DNA of 64,000 nt from G965215145 sp965215145 (GTDB taxonomy: Bacteria > Bacteroidota > Rhodothermia > Rhodothermales > JANQRZ01). Made by a program: the position numbers and the translations under genes. This document shows, piece after piece, positions 24,668 through 32,020 of the stretch. The stretch is taken from the NCBI GenBank assembly GCA_965215145.1, contig OZ244038.1:372001-436000 (forward strand), read 5' to 3'. The first letter of the stretch is position 1; every line of letters starts with the position of its first letter. The notes under the pieces were generated by a model, which searched no databases, was not told where the DNA came from, and saw only the letters and a program-made list of their open reading frames with translations.

Positions 24668-25936
24668 ATGACCAAGCGCATCGCCGCCATCGCCTTCATC
24701 TACGTCTGCTGCGTGATCGCGTGGCTCATCCTCGGCGGCGCCGTCGAGGTCCGTACCCACAGCCAGGATGCCGAGATGTACTCCGCCGTCGGCTCGCTGT
24801 GGGGCGGGGAGCAGGTGCAGCAGGCCCCCACGCTCGAACGGCTCCGCGAGGTCGAGCGCGAGGTGCAGCGGCTCGAAGACGGCAAGGCCGTCACCGAGAC
24901 GACCACCCAGACCGTCTACGACGTCACGCCGCTCGCCGGGACCGCCCTCGACGTGAAGTTGGATCTGGAGCAGCGTCGGAAGGGGCTCCTCTGGTACCCG
25001 ACCTACCGCGTCCGCCTCGACGGCGCCTACCGCATCGCCAACCGGGGCGAGGAGGCCGAGACGTACCGGCTCACGTACCGCTTCCCGCGCGGGGCCTCCG
25101 TGTTCGACAACTTCGTGCTGGAGGTGGACGGCGAGCCCGTCGAGGGCGTCGGGCTCGAAGGCGGCGCGCTCGTCCGCGAGGTCGAGGTCGGGGCGGGAGA
25201 GACGCGGACGGTCCGGCTGGCCTACGGGAGCCAGGGCGTCGGCGCGTGGCGCTACCGGTTCGGCGACGGGGTCGAGCAGGTCCGCGACTTCGCCCTCGCG
25301 ATGGCGACCGACTTCGAGGCCATCGACTTCCCCACCGGTACGCTCTCCCCGACCGAGAAGCGCCGCACCGACGGCGGGTGGCGGCTGCGGTGGGACTACG
25401 GGACGCTCGTCGCGCAGGGCGGCGTTGGGATGACGCTGCCGCAGCGGCTGAACCCCGGCCCGTGGGTGAGCCGGGTCACGTTCTTCGCGCCGGTGAGCCT
25501 GTTCCTGTTCTTCTTCGTCCTCTTCGTGCTGACGCTGCTGCGCGGCGTCCGCCTCCACCCGATGCACTACTTCTTCCTCGGGTGCTCGTTCTTCGCGTTC
25601 CACCTCCTGCTGGCGTACTTCGTAGACCACATGGCCGTCGGCGCCGCGCTGGCGCTCGCGTCGGTGGCGTCGCTCGCGCTGGGAGTGTCGTACATGCGCC
25701 TCGTGGCCGGGCCGCGGTTTGCCCTGGTCGAAGTCGGCGTCGCGCAACTCGTCTACCTCGTCGGGTTCTCGTACACGTTCTTCCTGGAGGGCTTCACCGG
25801 CCTCGCCGTCACGCTCCTCTCCGTGGCAACCCTGTTCGTGGTGATGCAGGCGACGGGCCGGCTCGACTGGGAGGCGGTGTTCCGGCGGCAGGAGGCGCCG
25901 GACGGGCCGCTCGCGCCGGAGGCTGTCCCGGCATGA
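24668..25936 (+). CDS. CreD-like inner-membrane protein
   Basis: A 422-residue protein. One N-terminal membrane helix (about 4-24), a large extracytoplasmic region (25-275) and about six C-terminal helices. The segment 'VRLHPMHYFFLGCSFFAFHL' matches the CreD/inner-membrane family hallmark 'HPMxYxLxG'. In enterobacteria CreD is linked to envelope stress and colicin tolerance; the role here is unknown. No CreBC-like two-component genes are adjacent. Confidence 0.75.
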   Translation: MTKRIAAIAFIYVCCVIAWLILGGAVEVRTHSQDAEMYSAVGSLWGGEQVQQAPTLERLREVEREVQRLEDGKAVTETTTQTVYDVTPLAGTALDVKLDLEQRRKGLLWYPTYRVRLDGAYRIANRGEEAETYRLTYRFPRGASVFDNFVLEVDGEPVEGVGLEGGALVREVEVGAGETRTVRLAYGSQGVGAWRYRFGDGVEQVRDFALAMATDFEAIDFPTGTLSPTEKRRTDGGWRLRWDYGTLVAQGGVGMTLPQRLNPGPWVSRVTFFAPVSLFLFFFVLFVLTLLRGVRLHPMHYFFLGCSFFAFHLLLAYFVDHMAVGAALALASVASLALGVSYMRLVAGPRFALVEVGVAQLVYLVGFSYTFFLEGFTGLAVTLLSVATLFVVMQATGRLDWEAVFRRQEAPDGPLAPEAVPA

Positions 25937-26011
25937 ACCGCCCCGCCTACCGTCAGGCGATCCCAAGCGGATCGCTCTGGCGGGGACGCGGCGGCCGGGG
26001 TCGCCCCGTCG

Positions 26012-27334
26012 TCATCGCTCTTCCGAGACGAGCCGTTGGAAGAGGTCGAGGGCGGCGGGCTCGTACGGCTTGGGCGCCGGCTTCGGCCGCCGCTGCATCC
26101 GAACGACCACGAGGTCCCGCTCCGGGACGACGTACAGGTTCGTGTTGAGGTAGCCCCGCGCCGCGAACCCGCCGGGGACGTCGAGCCACCACAGGAGGCC
26201 GTAGTCGGGGTTCTGAGGGATGGACTCCAGCGACGCCTCGACCCACGCCTCCGGGACGACCTGCTCCCCCTCCCAGCGCCCGCGCTGGAGCATCATCTGC
26301 CCGATCCGGGCGAGTTCGCGCGGCGTCGTCTCTAGGTCTGCGTGCGTCCGGGCCTGTCCTCCCGGCCACCCGTAGAAACGAGTGTGGCGCATTCCCAGCG
26401 GCTCGAATAACCGGCGCTGCGCATAGTTCTCGAACGGCTCGCCGGTGGCGCGGTCCATCAGCGGCGAGAGCAGAAAGACACCTTCGTTCGAGTAGGCCCA
26501 CCGCTCGCCCGGCTCGGCGTCGAGGGGGAGCGAGAAGACGAACGCCTCTTTGTCCTCCTCCCGATAGAGACCTCGCCTCGGGCCTCGCTCGTCGATCCGG
26601 CGGTCGAGGCCTGCCGTCATCGTGAGGAGGTGGCGGACAGTGACGCCGGCCTCGGCCCCGGCCTCCCACTCAGGGATGTAGTCCGAGACGGGGTCGTCGA
26701 GAGCGAGCTCCCCGTCCTCGACGAGCAGCCCGGCGACGAGGCTCGCGACGGACTTCGTGCTCGACATGGCGTACATCGGCTCCGCGTAGCCCGGGCCGTA
26801 GAGCTCCTGCACGATCCGGCCATCGTGGACGACGAGGCAGGCGTCGGCCATGCTCTGCTCGCACAGCCGCCGGTGCTCCGCGAGGACGAACGGGTCCAGC
26901 CCGGCCGCGGAGGGGTCGGCCTCCGGCCACCCGTCCCCCTCCGCAGAGGGCCGTGCCTCTGCTCGCATCGGGGGCGGCTCGACCGCGTTGGGGTCCGGGC
27001 CAAGCCCGAACCGCTCGCGCGCCCGGTCGACCTCCCGCCGGTGCCACTTCTGCGAGGAGGCCTCACATTCGGCGTTGAAGCTGCTGACGTGGCCCGAGGC
27101 GGCCTCCCGGTCGCCGCGCAGGGCCTGGACGCCGGCCCCGAGGGCGAGCGCCTCGCAGCGCACGAGCGGGTCCGTTGCATCCTGCAAGACACGCTCGATG
27201 ATCTCGGCCGCCTCGTCCCGCTGACCCGCCTGGCTCAGCCCGATGGCCCGCCGGAGCTCGTCGGAGGGGGACTGTGCCAACGCCGGTGAGGTGCAGAGGA
27301 CTGTGAGGGCGAAACTGGCAAGAAAGCGTTTCAT
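26012..27334 (-). CDS. exported serine hydrolase, class C beta-lactamase fold
   Basis: A 440-residue protein with signal peptide 1-20 ('SPALAQ'). Residues about 21-115 form a helical TPR-like region rich in Cys. The beta-lactamase/esterase domain follows, with the Ser-x-x-Lys motif 'SSTK' in 'YAMSSTKSVASLVAGLLVED', Tyr-Ser-Asn in 'WAYSNEG', and 'ARGYLNTNLYVVPERDLVVV' in place of the KTG strand, as in NylB- and EstB-like enzymes rather than true AmpC. Substrate is likely a peptide or ester; beta-lactam resistance should not be assumed. It starts 42 bp after the flavin disulfide reductase on the same strand. Confidence 0.85.
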   Translation of the reverse strand: MKRFLASFALTVLCTSPALAQSPSDELRRAIGLSQAGQRDEAAEIIERVLQDATDPLVRCEALALGAGVQALRGDREAASGHVSSFNAECEASSQKWHRREVDRARERFGLGPDPNAVEPPPMRAEARPSAEGDGWPEADPSAAGLDPFVLAEHRRLCEQSMADACLVVHDGRIVQELYGPGYAEPMYAMSSTKSVASLVAGLLVEDGELALDDPVSDYIPEWEAGAEAGVTVRHLLTMTAGLDRRIDERGPRRGLYREEDKEAFVFSLPLDAEPGERWAYSNEGVFLLSPLMDRATGEPFENYAQRRLFEPLGMRHTRFYGWPGGQARTHADLETTPRELARIGQMMLQRGRWEGEQVVPEAWVEASLESIPQNPDYGLLWWLDVPGGFAARGYLNTNLYVVPERDLVVVRMQRRPKPAPKPYEPAALDLFQRLVSEER

Positions 27335-27376
27335 AGTAGTAGGGTCGGATTCGGCATAGAAGATATGCTTCAGCTA

Positions 27377-28855
27377 TCAGACGATCCGGTCCGGGTCGAT
27401 GGCGCGGGGGGCGGGGCCGCGGTAGCCGAAGAGCCGCTGCACGGTGCGGATCAGCGCGGGGTACTGCTTGCGCGCGTACCACTGGTCCGCCGCGCGGCGG
27501 GCGCCGAGGGCGTAGGTCGGGTACGGGATGATGGTGTCGGCGATCTCGCGCAGCGTGACCCCGTGCTTCATGGCGAGGGCGTAGAGGCTGATGAGCTCCC
27601 CCGCCCGCTCGCCGACGACGGAGGCGCCGAGGATCTTCCCCCGCCACGGCGTCGCGAACACGCGGATCTCGCCGACGGGCTCGCTCTCCGTCACCGCGCG
27701 GTCCACCTTCTGGTAGGGGAAGCGGTAGACCTCGTAGCGCTGCCCGCGGCCCTGGAGCTCGTCCTCGCTCGCGCCGAGGTGGCCGAGCTCCGGCTCGGTG
27801 TACGTCACCCACGGGACGTGCCGCCGGTCGATCTTAGCGGGCAGCTTGAGGAGCATGTTCGAGAGGGCCACCTTCGCCATGTGCTCGCTCATGTGGGTGA
27901 GCTGGTATTCCCCTGTGCAGTCGCCGACGGCGTAGACGTGGTCCTGCGAGGTCCGGCAGCGATCGTCCACCCGGACGCCCTTCTTCACCACCACGACGCC
28001 GGCTTCGGCGAGGCCGAGGTCTTCGACGTTCGGCTTCCGGCCGGTCGCCACGAGCAGCGCATCCGCCCTGATTTTTTCTTTTGTATCACCCACGGCTACT
28101 TCGAGGACCTTGTCCTGACCCTCGGCCCGCACCCGCTCGATAGTCGCGTTGAAGACGAATCGGACGCCCTCCGCCTCCAACCGCTCCCGGAGGATCCGGC
28201 TGTGGTGGGGGGCGTCGCGGGAGAGGATGCGGTCGCCGAGGTCGACGATGGTGACCTCCGAGCCGAGCCGTCGGAACGCCTGCCCCATCTCGACTCCGAT
28301 CGGGCCGGCGCCGATGACGGCGAGCCGGCGCGGCTGCTCCTCGATCTCGAACAGCGTCTCGTTGGTGAGGTAGCCCGCCTCCTCCAGCCCGTCGATGGGT
28401 GGGGCCGCCGCCCGCCCGCCCGTGGCGACGACGGCGTACCGCGTCGAGACCCGCTCCGTCCCGCCTCCGCCCGCGATCACGAGGTGGTGCGGGCCGGTAA
28501 ACCGGGCATCCCCCCGCCGCACCTCGACGCCGAGGTCCTCGTAGATCGCCGGGTCGTCGGCGTCCTCGTAGATCTCCTGGCGGATGCGGTGGACGTGCTC
28601 GATGACGCTCCCGAAGGGGACCTCGGGTTGGAGATCGGCGAGGCCGAAGCGGGCGGCGTGGCGGGCCTCGTGGGCCACCTTCGCCGCCTTCAGGATCGTC
28701 TTGCTCGGCACGCAGCCGGTCCACGTGCAGTCGCCGCCGAGGCGGTCGCGCTCGACCATCAGCGTCTTGGCGCCGAACGAGACGGCGAGCCCGGCGGCGG
28801 TCAGCCCGGCCGCGCCCGCGCCGATCACGACCACGTCGAAGTCGTAGGAGGGCAT
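27377..28855 (-). CDS. pyridine nucleotide-disulfide oxidoreductase, MerA/lipoamide dehydrogenase-like
   Basis: A 492-residue flavoprotein: FAD site 'VVVIGAGAAGLTAAGLA' (8-24), redox disulfide Cys43/Cys48 in 'GGDCTWTGCVPSK', NAD(P) site 'LAVIGAGPIGVEMGQAFRRL', FAD ribityl segment 'VYAVGDCTGEY', and a C-terminal dimerisation domain. The usual catalytic 'HPT' near the C-terminus is replaced by 'PYPT', so it is probably neither a true lipoamide dehydrogenase nor glutathione reductase; the C-terminal Cys pair of MerA is also absent. Substrate unknown. Confidence 0.88.
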   Translation of the reverse strand: MPSYDFDVVVIGAGAAGLTAAGLAVSFGAKTLMVERDRLGGDCTWTGCVPSKTILKAAKVAHEARHAARFGLADLQPEVPFGSVIEHVHRIRQEIYEDADDPAIYEDLGVEVRRGDARFTGPHHLVIAGGGGTERVSTRYAVVATGGRAAAPPIDGLEEAGYLTNETLFEIEEQPRRLAVIGAGPIGVEMGQAFRRLGSEVTIVDLGDRILSRDAPHHSRILRERLEAEGVRFVFNATIERVRAEGQDKVLEVAVGDTKEKIRADALLVATGRKPNVEDLGLAEAGVVVVKKGVRVDDRCRTSQDHVYAVGDCTGEYQLTHMSEHMAKVALSNMLLKLPAKIDRRHVPWVTYTEPELGHLGASEDELQGRGQRYEVYRFPYQKVDRAVTESEPVGEIRVFATPWRGKILGASVVGERAGELISLYALAMKHGVTLREIADTIIPYPTYALGARRAADQWYARKQYPALIRTVQRLFGYRGPAPRAIDPDRIV

Positions 28856-28994
28856 GTTGCTAAGGTCGGAAGGTTGAGCGGTCGGAGGGTCCGAAGGCCG
28901 GAGGGTGAGGCGAGAGCGTTCCTACGAGCTTCTTCCACTCCTCGCCTCTTCCGCTCCTCCTCTCCCTCACTGGGACCCCCAATAAACGAAGGCC

Positions 28995-29035
28995 GTAGGA
29001 TGGCCCATCACGAGTCCGCAACGGGCCGTCCTGTG
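28995..29035. repeat. degenerate REP-like hairpin
   Basis: AGGATGGCCC (28997-29006) pairs with GGGCCGTCCT (29023-29032) with one G-U pair, preceded by GT to give the family's GTAGG end. It lies in the divergent gap 28856-29063, which holds no gene. Confidence 0.35.
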
Positions 29036-29063
29036 GGAGGCGGCGCTAGCCCGGTAAGTCCCT

Positions 29064-29774
29064 GTGGGAAATGACATCGCTGCGCTCGAAGTGGCCGGCC
29101 TCCTCTTCGCCTGCGTCCCCAAGGGTGACCTCGACCGCGTCGCCGCCGATGGGCTCGACCTCGGCGCCGTCGAGCTCCACCCGACGCTGAAGCAGGCGAA
29201 GGCATTCCGGCAGAAGGGCGAGCGGGTCGTCGTCGCGCGGGGCGGCACGGCGCGGAACGGGCGCATCGCGCCGAAGGCGCTCGCCAACCTCAACCCGTAC
29301 CGGAAGCCAAAAAAGATCCGCGCCGGCGGCGGCCTCGTCCTCCGGCCCGGCGAGGCGTCGGAGGAGAACCCGGCCGGCGAGCCGGAGGCGCTGCTGATCT
29401 ACCGACGGGGCGCGTGGGACATCCCGAAGGGCAAGCGCGACAAGGGCGAGACGATGAAGCAGACGGCGCTCCGCGAGGTTCGCGAGGAGGTCGGCATCGC
29501 GCCGGAGCACCCGCTCGACCTCCTCGGCCGCGCCGGCACCACCGTCCACGGCTACCCCGACGGGAAGCGGTTCGCGGTGAAGCGGACGTGGTGGTACTTC
29601 ATGCACACGCCCGCCCGGGAGTTCACTCCGGAGCGCCGCGAGGGGATCAAGCGCGTCGCGTGGGTCCCGTGGTCCGAGGCCCAGCGGAGGCTCGACTACG
29701 ACAGCCTCCGCCGCCTCCTCGACCGGCTCGGCGTCGAGGCGGCCGTCGCTGCACTTGGCGTGACGGAGGGGTAG
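29064..29774 (+). CDS. NUDIX hydrolase
   Basis: A 236-residue hydrolase of a nucleoside-diphosphate-linked substrate. The Nudix box is complete, running from 'GKRDKGETMKQTALREV' into 'REEVGI' (GX5EX7REUXEEXGU). An N-terminal segment of about 85 residues precedes the domain. 'GAWDIPKG' and the downstream 'YFMHTP' resemble the diadenosine-polyphosphate/DIPP-like branch, but substrate cannot be fixed. GTG 29064 is the only plausible start seen. Confidence 0.88.
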   Translation: MGNDIAALEVAGLLFACVPKGDLDRVAADGLDLGAVELHPTLKQAKAFRQKGERVVVARGGTARNGRIAPKALANLNPYRKPKKIRAGGGLVLRPGEASEENPAGEPEALLIYRRGAWDIPKGKRDKGETMKQTALREVREEVGIAPEHPLDLLGRAGTTVHGYPDGKRFAVKRTWWYFMHTPAREFTPERREGIKRVAWVPWSEAQRRLDYDSLRRLLDRLGVEAAVAALGVTEG

Positions 29775-29821
29775 AAGGCGAGGGCGCCCTGTCGTGGGAC
29801 TTCAACAGCCCCCGAGCGGGG

Positions 29822-29843
29822 CAATAGGGGGGTGCCCCTGTTG
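29822..29843. repeat. hairpin after the NUDIX gene
   Basis: CAATAGGGG pairs with CCCCTGTTG around GGTG (one T-G pair). It may terminate the NUDIX transcript. Confidence 0.4.
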
Positions 29844-29943
29844 CATTTCCGCGACGACGGTGGTAGCTATAGGGGCACTGGGAGAACGGCGGCGCTGCCG
29901 CTGCAAAGGTCCACCGACCCCCCTCACCGACTGCTGCCCGATC

Positions 29944-31146
29944 ATGGCTCGCGTTCTCGCCCTCACTGCACTCCTCCTCCTCGTCGCCTTCCCGGCGCGT
30001 GCGCAGACGCCCGACGTGTCCGGCGCCGTGTGGGCGCTGCTCGCCCTCGGCGACGGCCCCATCGCGGCCGGCTCCTCGGCCAACGGCGTCTACCTCTCCA
30101 CCGACGACGGGGACACGTTCTCGTTCGTCGGGCCGGAGGGGGCGCACGTCTGGGACCTCGCCCTCGCCGACGACGTCCTGTTCGCGGCGGCCGAGGGCTG
30201 CCTGTTCGCCGCCTTCGACGGGATGACGTTCGAGCCCGTCCCCATCATCGAGGGCCTGGACGTCCACGTCTACGACGTGACCTACGCCGAGGAGACCGAC
30301 TGCGTCTACGTCGCCACCTGGGGGCAGGGGGTCTACTACGCCTTCACCGACGACCTCACCGACTGGACCGAGTACAACGCGGGGCTCCCGAGCGAGGCGA
30401 CCCTCTCGGTCGAGGCCTCCGAGACGACCGACACGGCGGTGGCCGGCGTCTACGGCTTCGGCGTCTGGCGCCGCCCCTTTGGCGCCTCCGAGTGGGAGCA
30501 GGCCAGCGACCTCGGCGGCGCCGACGCCTTCGAACTCACGAGCACCTGCGGGGACTTCTGGGCCGGCACGCGCGGCGGCGGCACCTTCGCCTCGACCGAC
30601 GACGGGGTGACGTGGCAGCCCGCTGGCCTCGACGGCCTCGACATCTACGACCTCGTCCCGGCCTCCGACTGCACCGTCCTCGCCGCCACCAGCGACGGCG
30701 TCTGGCTCGCCGACGGCCCCGGCGACGAGTGGGACCCCGTCGCCTTCCAGGGCCAGCCCATCCTCTCCGTCGCCTACACCGGCGACGGCGTCTGCGGCGG
30801 GACGACCTACGGCGAGGTCCTCTGTTCCGAGATGGACAACGGGGGCCAGACCACGGCCGACGAGGGTGCTGCCTCGGCCCCTCAGCGGCTCGCGCTCGAC
30901 GCCCCGTTCCCCAACCCCGTCTCGCGCACCGACGCCGTGGAGCTTGCGTTCGAGCTCCGCGCGGCGGGGCCGGCGGAGGTCGTCGTCTACGACGTGCGCG
31001 GCGCGGAGGTCGCGCGGCCGGTGGGCGGCACGTTCGCCGCGGGCCGGCAGGCGCTGATGTGGCGGCCGGGCCTCGCGCCGGGGCTCTACGTCGTCCGCCT
31101 CGCCACGCCCGAGGGCGCCGTCACGCAGAAGCTCGTCGTGCAATAG
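29944..31146 (+). CDS. secreted beta-propeller protein with T9SS sorting domain
   Basis: A 400-residue protein with signal peptide 1-20 ('PARAQ'). About six propeller-like repeats follow, each with 'STDDG', 'GVYLSTDDGDTF' or 'GVW' BNR/sialidase-type motifs. A sorting domain begins at 'LDAPFPNPVSRTDAVELAF' and ends 'QKLVVQ'. It resembles the photosystem-stability/BNR propellers found in exported Bacteroidota proteins; no enzymatic residues identified. Start at ATG 29944 because the signal peptide begins there. Confidence 0.85.
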   Translation: MARVLALTALLLLVAFPARAQTPDVSGAVWALLALGDGPIAAGSSANGVYLSTDDGDTFSFVGPEGAHVWDLALADDVLFAAAEGCLFAAFDGMTFEPVPIIEGLDVHVYDVTYAEETDCVYVATWGQGVYYAFTDDLTDWTEYNAGLPSEATLSVEASETTDTAVAGVYGFGVWRRPFGASEWEQASDLGGADAFELTSTCGDFWAGTRGGGTFASTDDGVTWQPAGLDGLDIYDLVPASDCTVLAATSDGVWLADGPGDEWDPVAFQGQPILSVAYTGDGVCGGTTYGEVLCSEMDNGGQTTADEGAASAPQRLALDAPFPNPVSRTDAVELAFELRAAGPAEVVVYDVRGAEVARPVGGTFAAGRQALMWRPGLAPGLYVVRLATPEGAVTQKLVVQ

Positions 31147-31170
31147 GCGGTCGGTGGGCCGCAACGTCTG

Positions 31171-31812
31171 CTAGACCTCCATCGTCTCGATGAAGGCGTT
31201 GGCCTCGGCGATGGCGGCCTCCATATCCTCCACGAGGTCGTCCACGTCCGCGTCGAGCGCGGCCACCTCGTCGTCGAGCGCAGCGACGGCGCGGGCGTTG
31301 AGGTTGTGCTTGAGGAAGAGGACCCGGTCCTCGAACGCCTCCAGCACCGGCGGCATCCGGCGCTCGACGCGCTCCATCGCCGCGAGCAGGCCCTCGTAGC
31401 GGCGGCGGGTGTCGCGGAGCTGCCGTTCGCTGCGGCGGCGGAGGTCGCGGTCCTCGTAGTCGTCGAGCTCCGCCTCCCACTCGTCGAACAGTGCCTCGGC
31501 CACGTCGTGCACGGCGTCGATCCGGTCGCGGACCTCCTCGGCGCGGTCCTCGCTCCGCTCGTACTCCGTGCTGAGCCGGTCGTAGAGCTCCTCCAGGTCG
31601 CCGCCGTCGAAGTCCACGAGGGCGCGGAACTGCTCGAGGGCGTCGCGGAACTGCTCCTTCGCCTCGTCCTGGCTGTCGCGCGCGTCCTCGACGCGGTCCA
31701 CCAGCACGTCCCGCTTCTCGATGCCGATCCGTTCGAGCGCGTTGAAGTAGGCCCGCTGGCACCCGGCGAGCGGGAGGGCCAGCAGGAGGATGAGGGGCAG
31801 GCGGCGCAACAT
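31171..31812 (-). CDS. DUF2959-like coiled-coil lipoprotein
   Basis: A 213-residue lipoprotein: lipobox 'LPLAGC' at about 14-19, then a highly charged helical body with 'IGIEKRDVLVDRVEDARDSQ' and 'EAKEQFRDALEQFR', matching the DUF2959 family. The rest is predicted coiled coil rich in Glu, Asp and Arg. Function unknown; probably periplasmic, anchored to a membrane. Start at 31812 chosen at the signal peptide. It is convergent with the propeller gene, 24 bp away. Confidence 0.85.
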   Translation of the reverse strand: MLRRLPLILLLALPLAGCQRAYFNALERIGIEKRDVLVDRVEDARDSQDEAKEQFRDALEQFRALVDFDGGDLEELYDRLSTEYERSEDRAEEVRDRIDAVHDVAEALFDEWEAELDDYEDRDLRRRSERQLRDTRRRYEGLLAAMERVERRMPPVLEAFEDRVLFLKHNLNARAVAALDDEVAALDADVDDLVEDMEAAIAEANAFIETMEV

Positions 31813-31931
31813 CGCAGGGGGGATGGGATAGGGGTGAGGGGTTACGCCCCCGTCGTCCGGCCGGTTCACGCGGGGCTAACCCCATTGGGGCCGTTCCGAC
31901 GCAACTCTGGGAGCGCCCCTTCCGTTTGCGC

Positions 31932-31955
31932 GGGGGTCTGCCATCGCAGACCCCC
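31932..31955. terminator. perfect hairpin GGGGGTCTGC-CATC-GCAGACCCCC
   Basis: 10-bp stem with a 4-nt loop between the divergent DUF2959 and receptor genes, immediately preceding the dispersed repeat. No T-run on either side. Confidence 0.5.
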
Positions 31956-32000
31956 CGTCCCCTTGCGTCGCCTCCGGCTCCGGCTGCGCGGGCTGTCCCC
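31949..32000. repeat. dispersed intergenic repeat, copy B
   Basis: Matches 3912-3965 over about 52 bp, including CTTGCGTCGCC and CGGCTCCGGCTGCGC. It ends 20 bp before the receptor start codon. Confidence 0.7.
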
Positions 32001-32020
32001 ACTTCCGCATCGCCCCGCTC

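Noticed and set aside
26012..27334. True AmpC beta-lactamase
   Set aside because: The third motif is not KTG and there is an N-terminal helical region, so an esterase or peptidase role is as likely.
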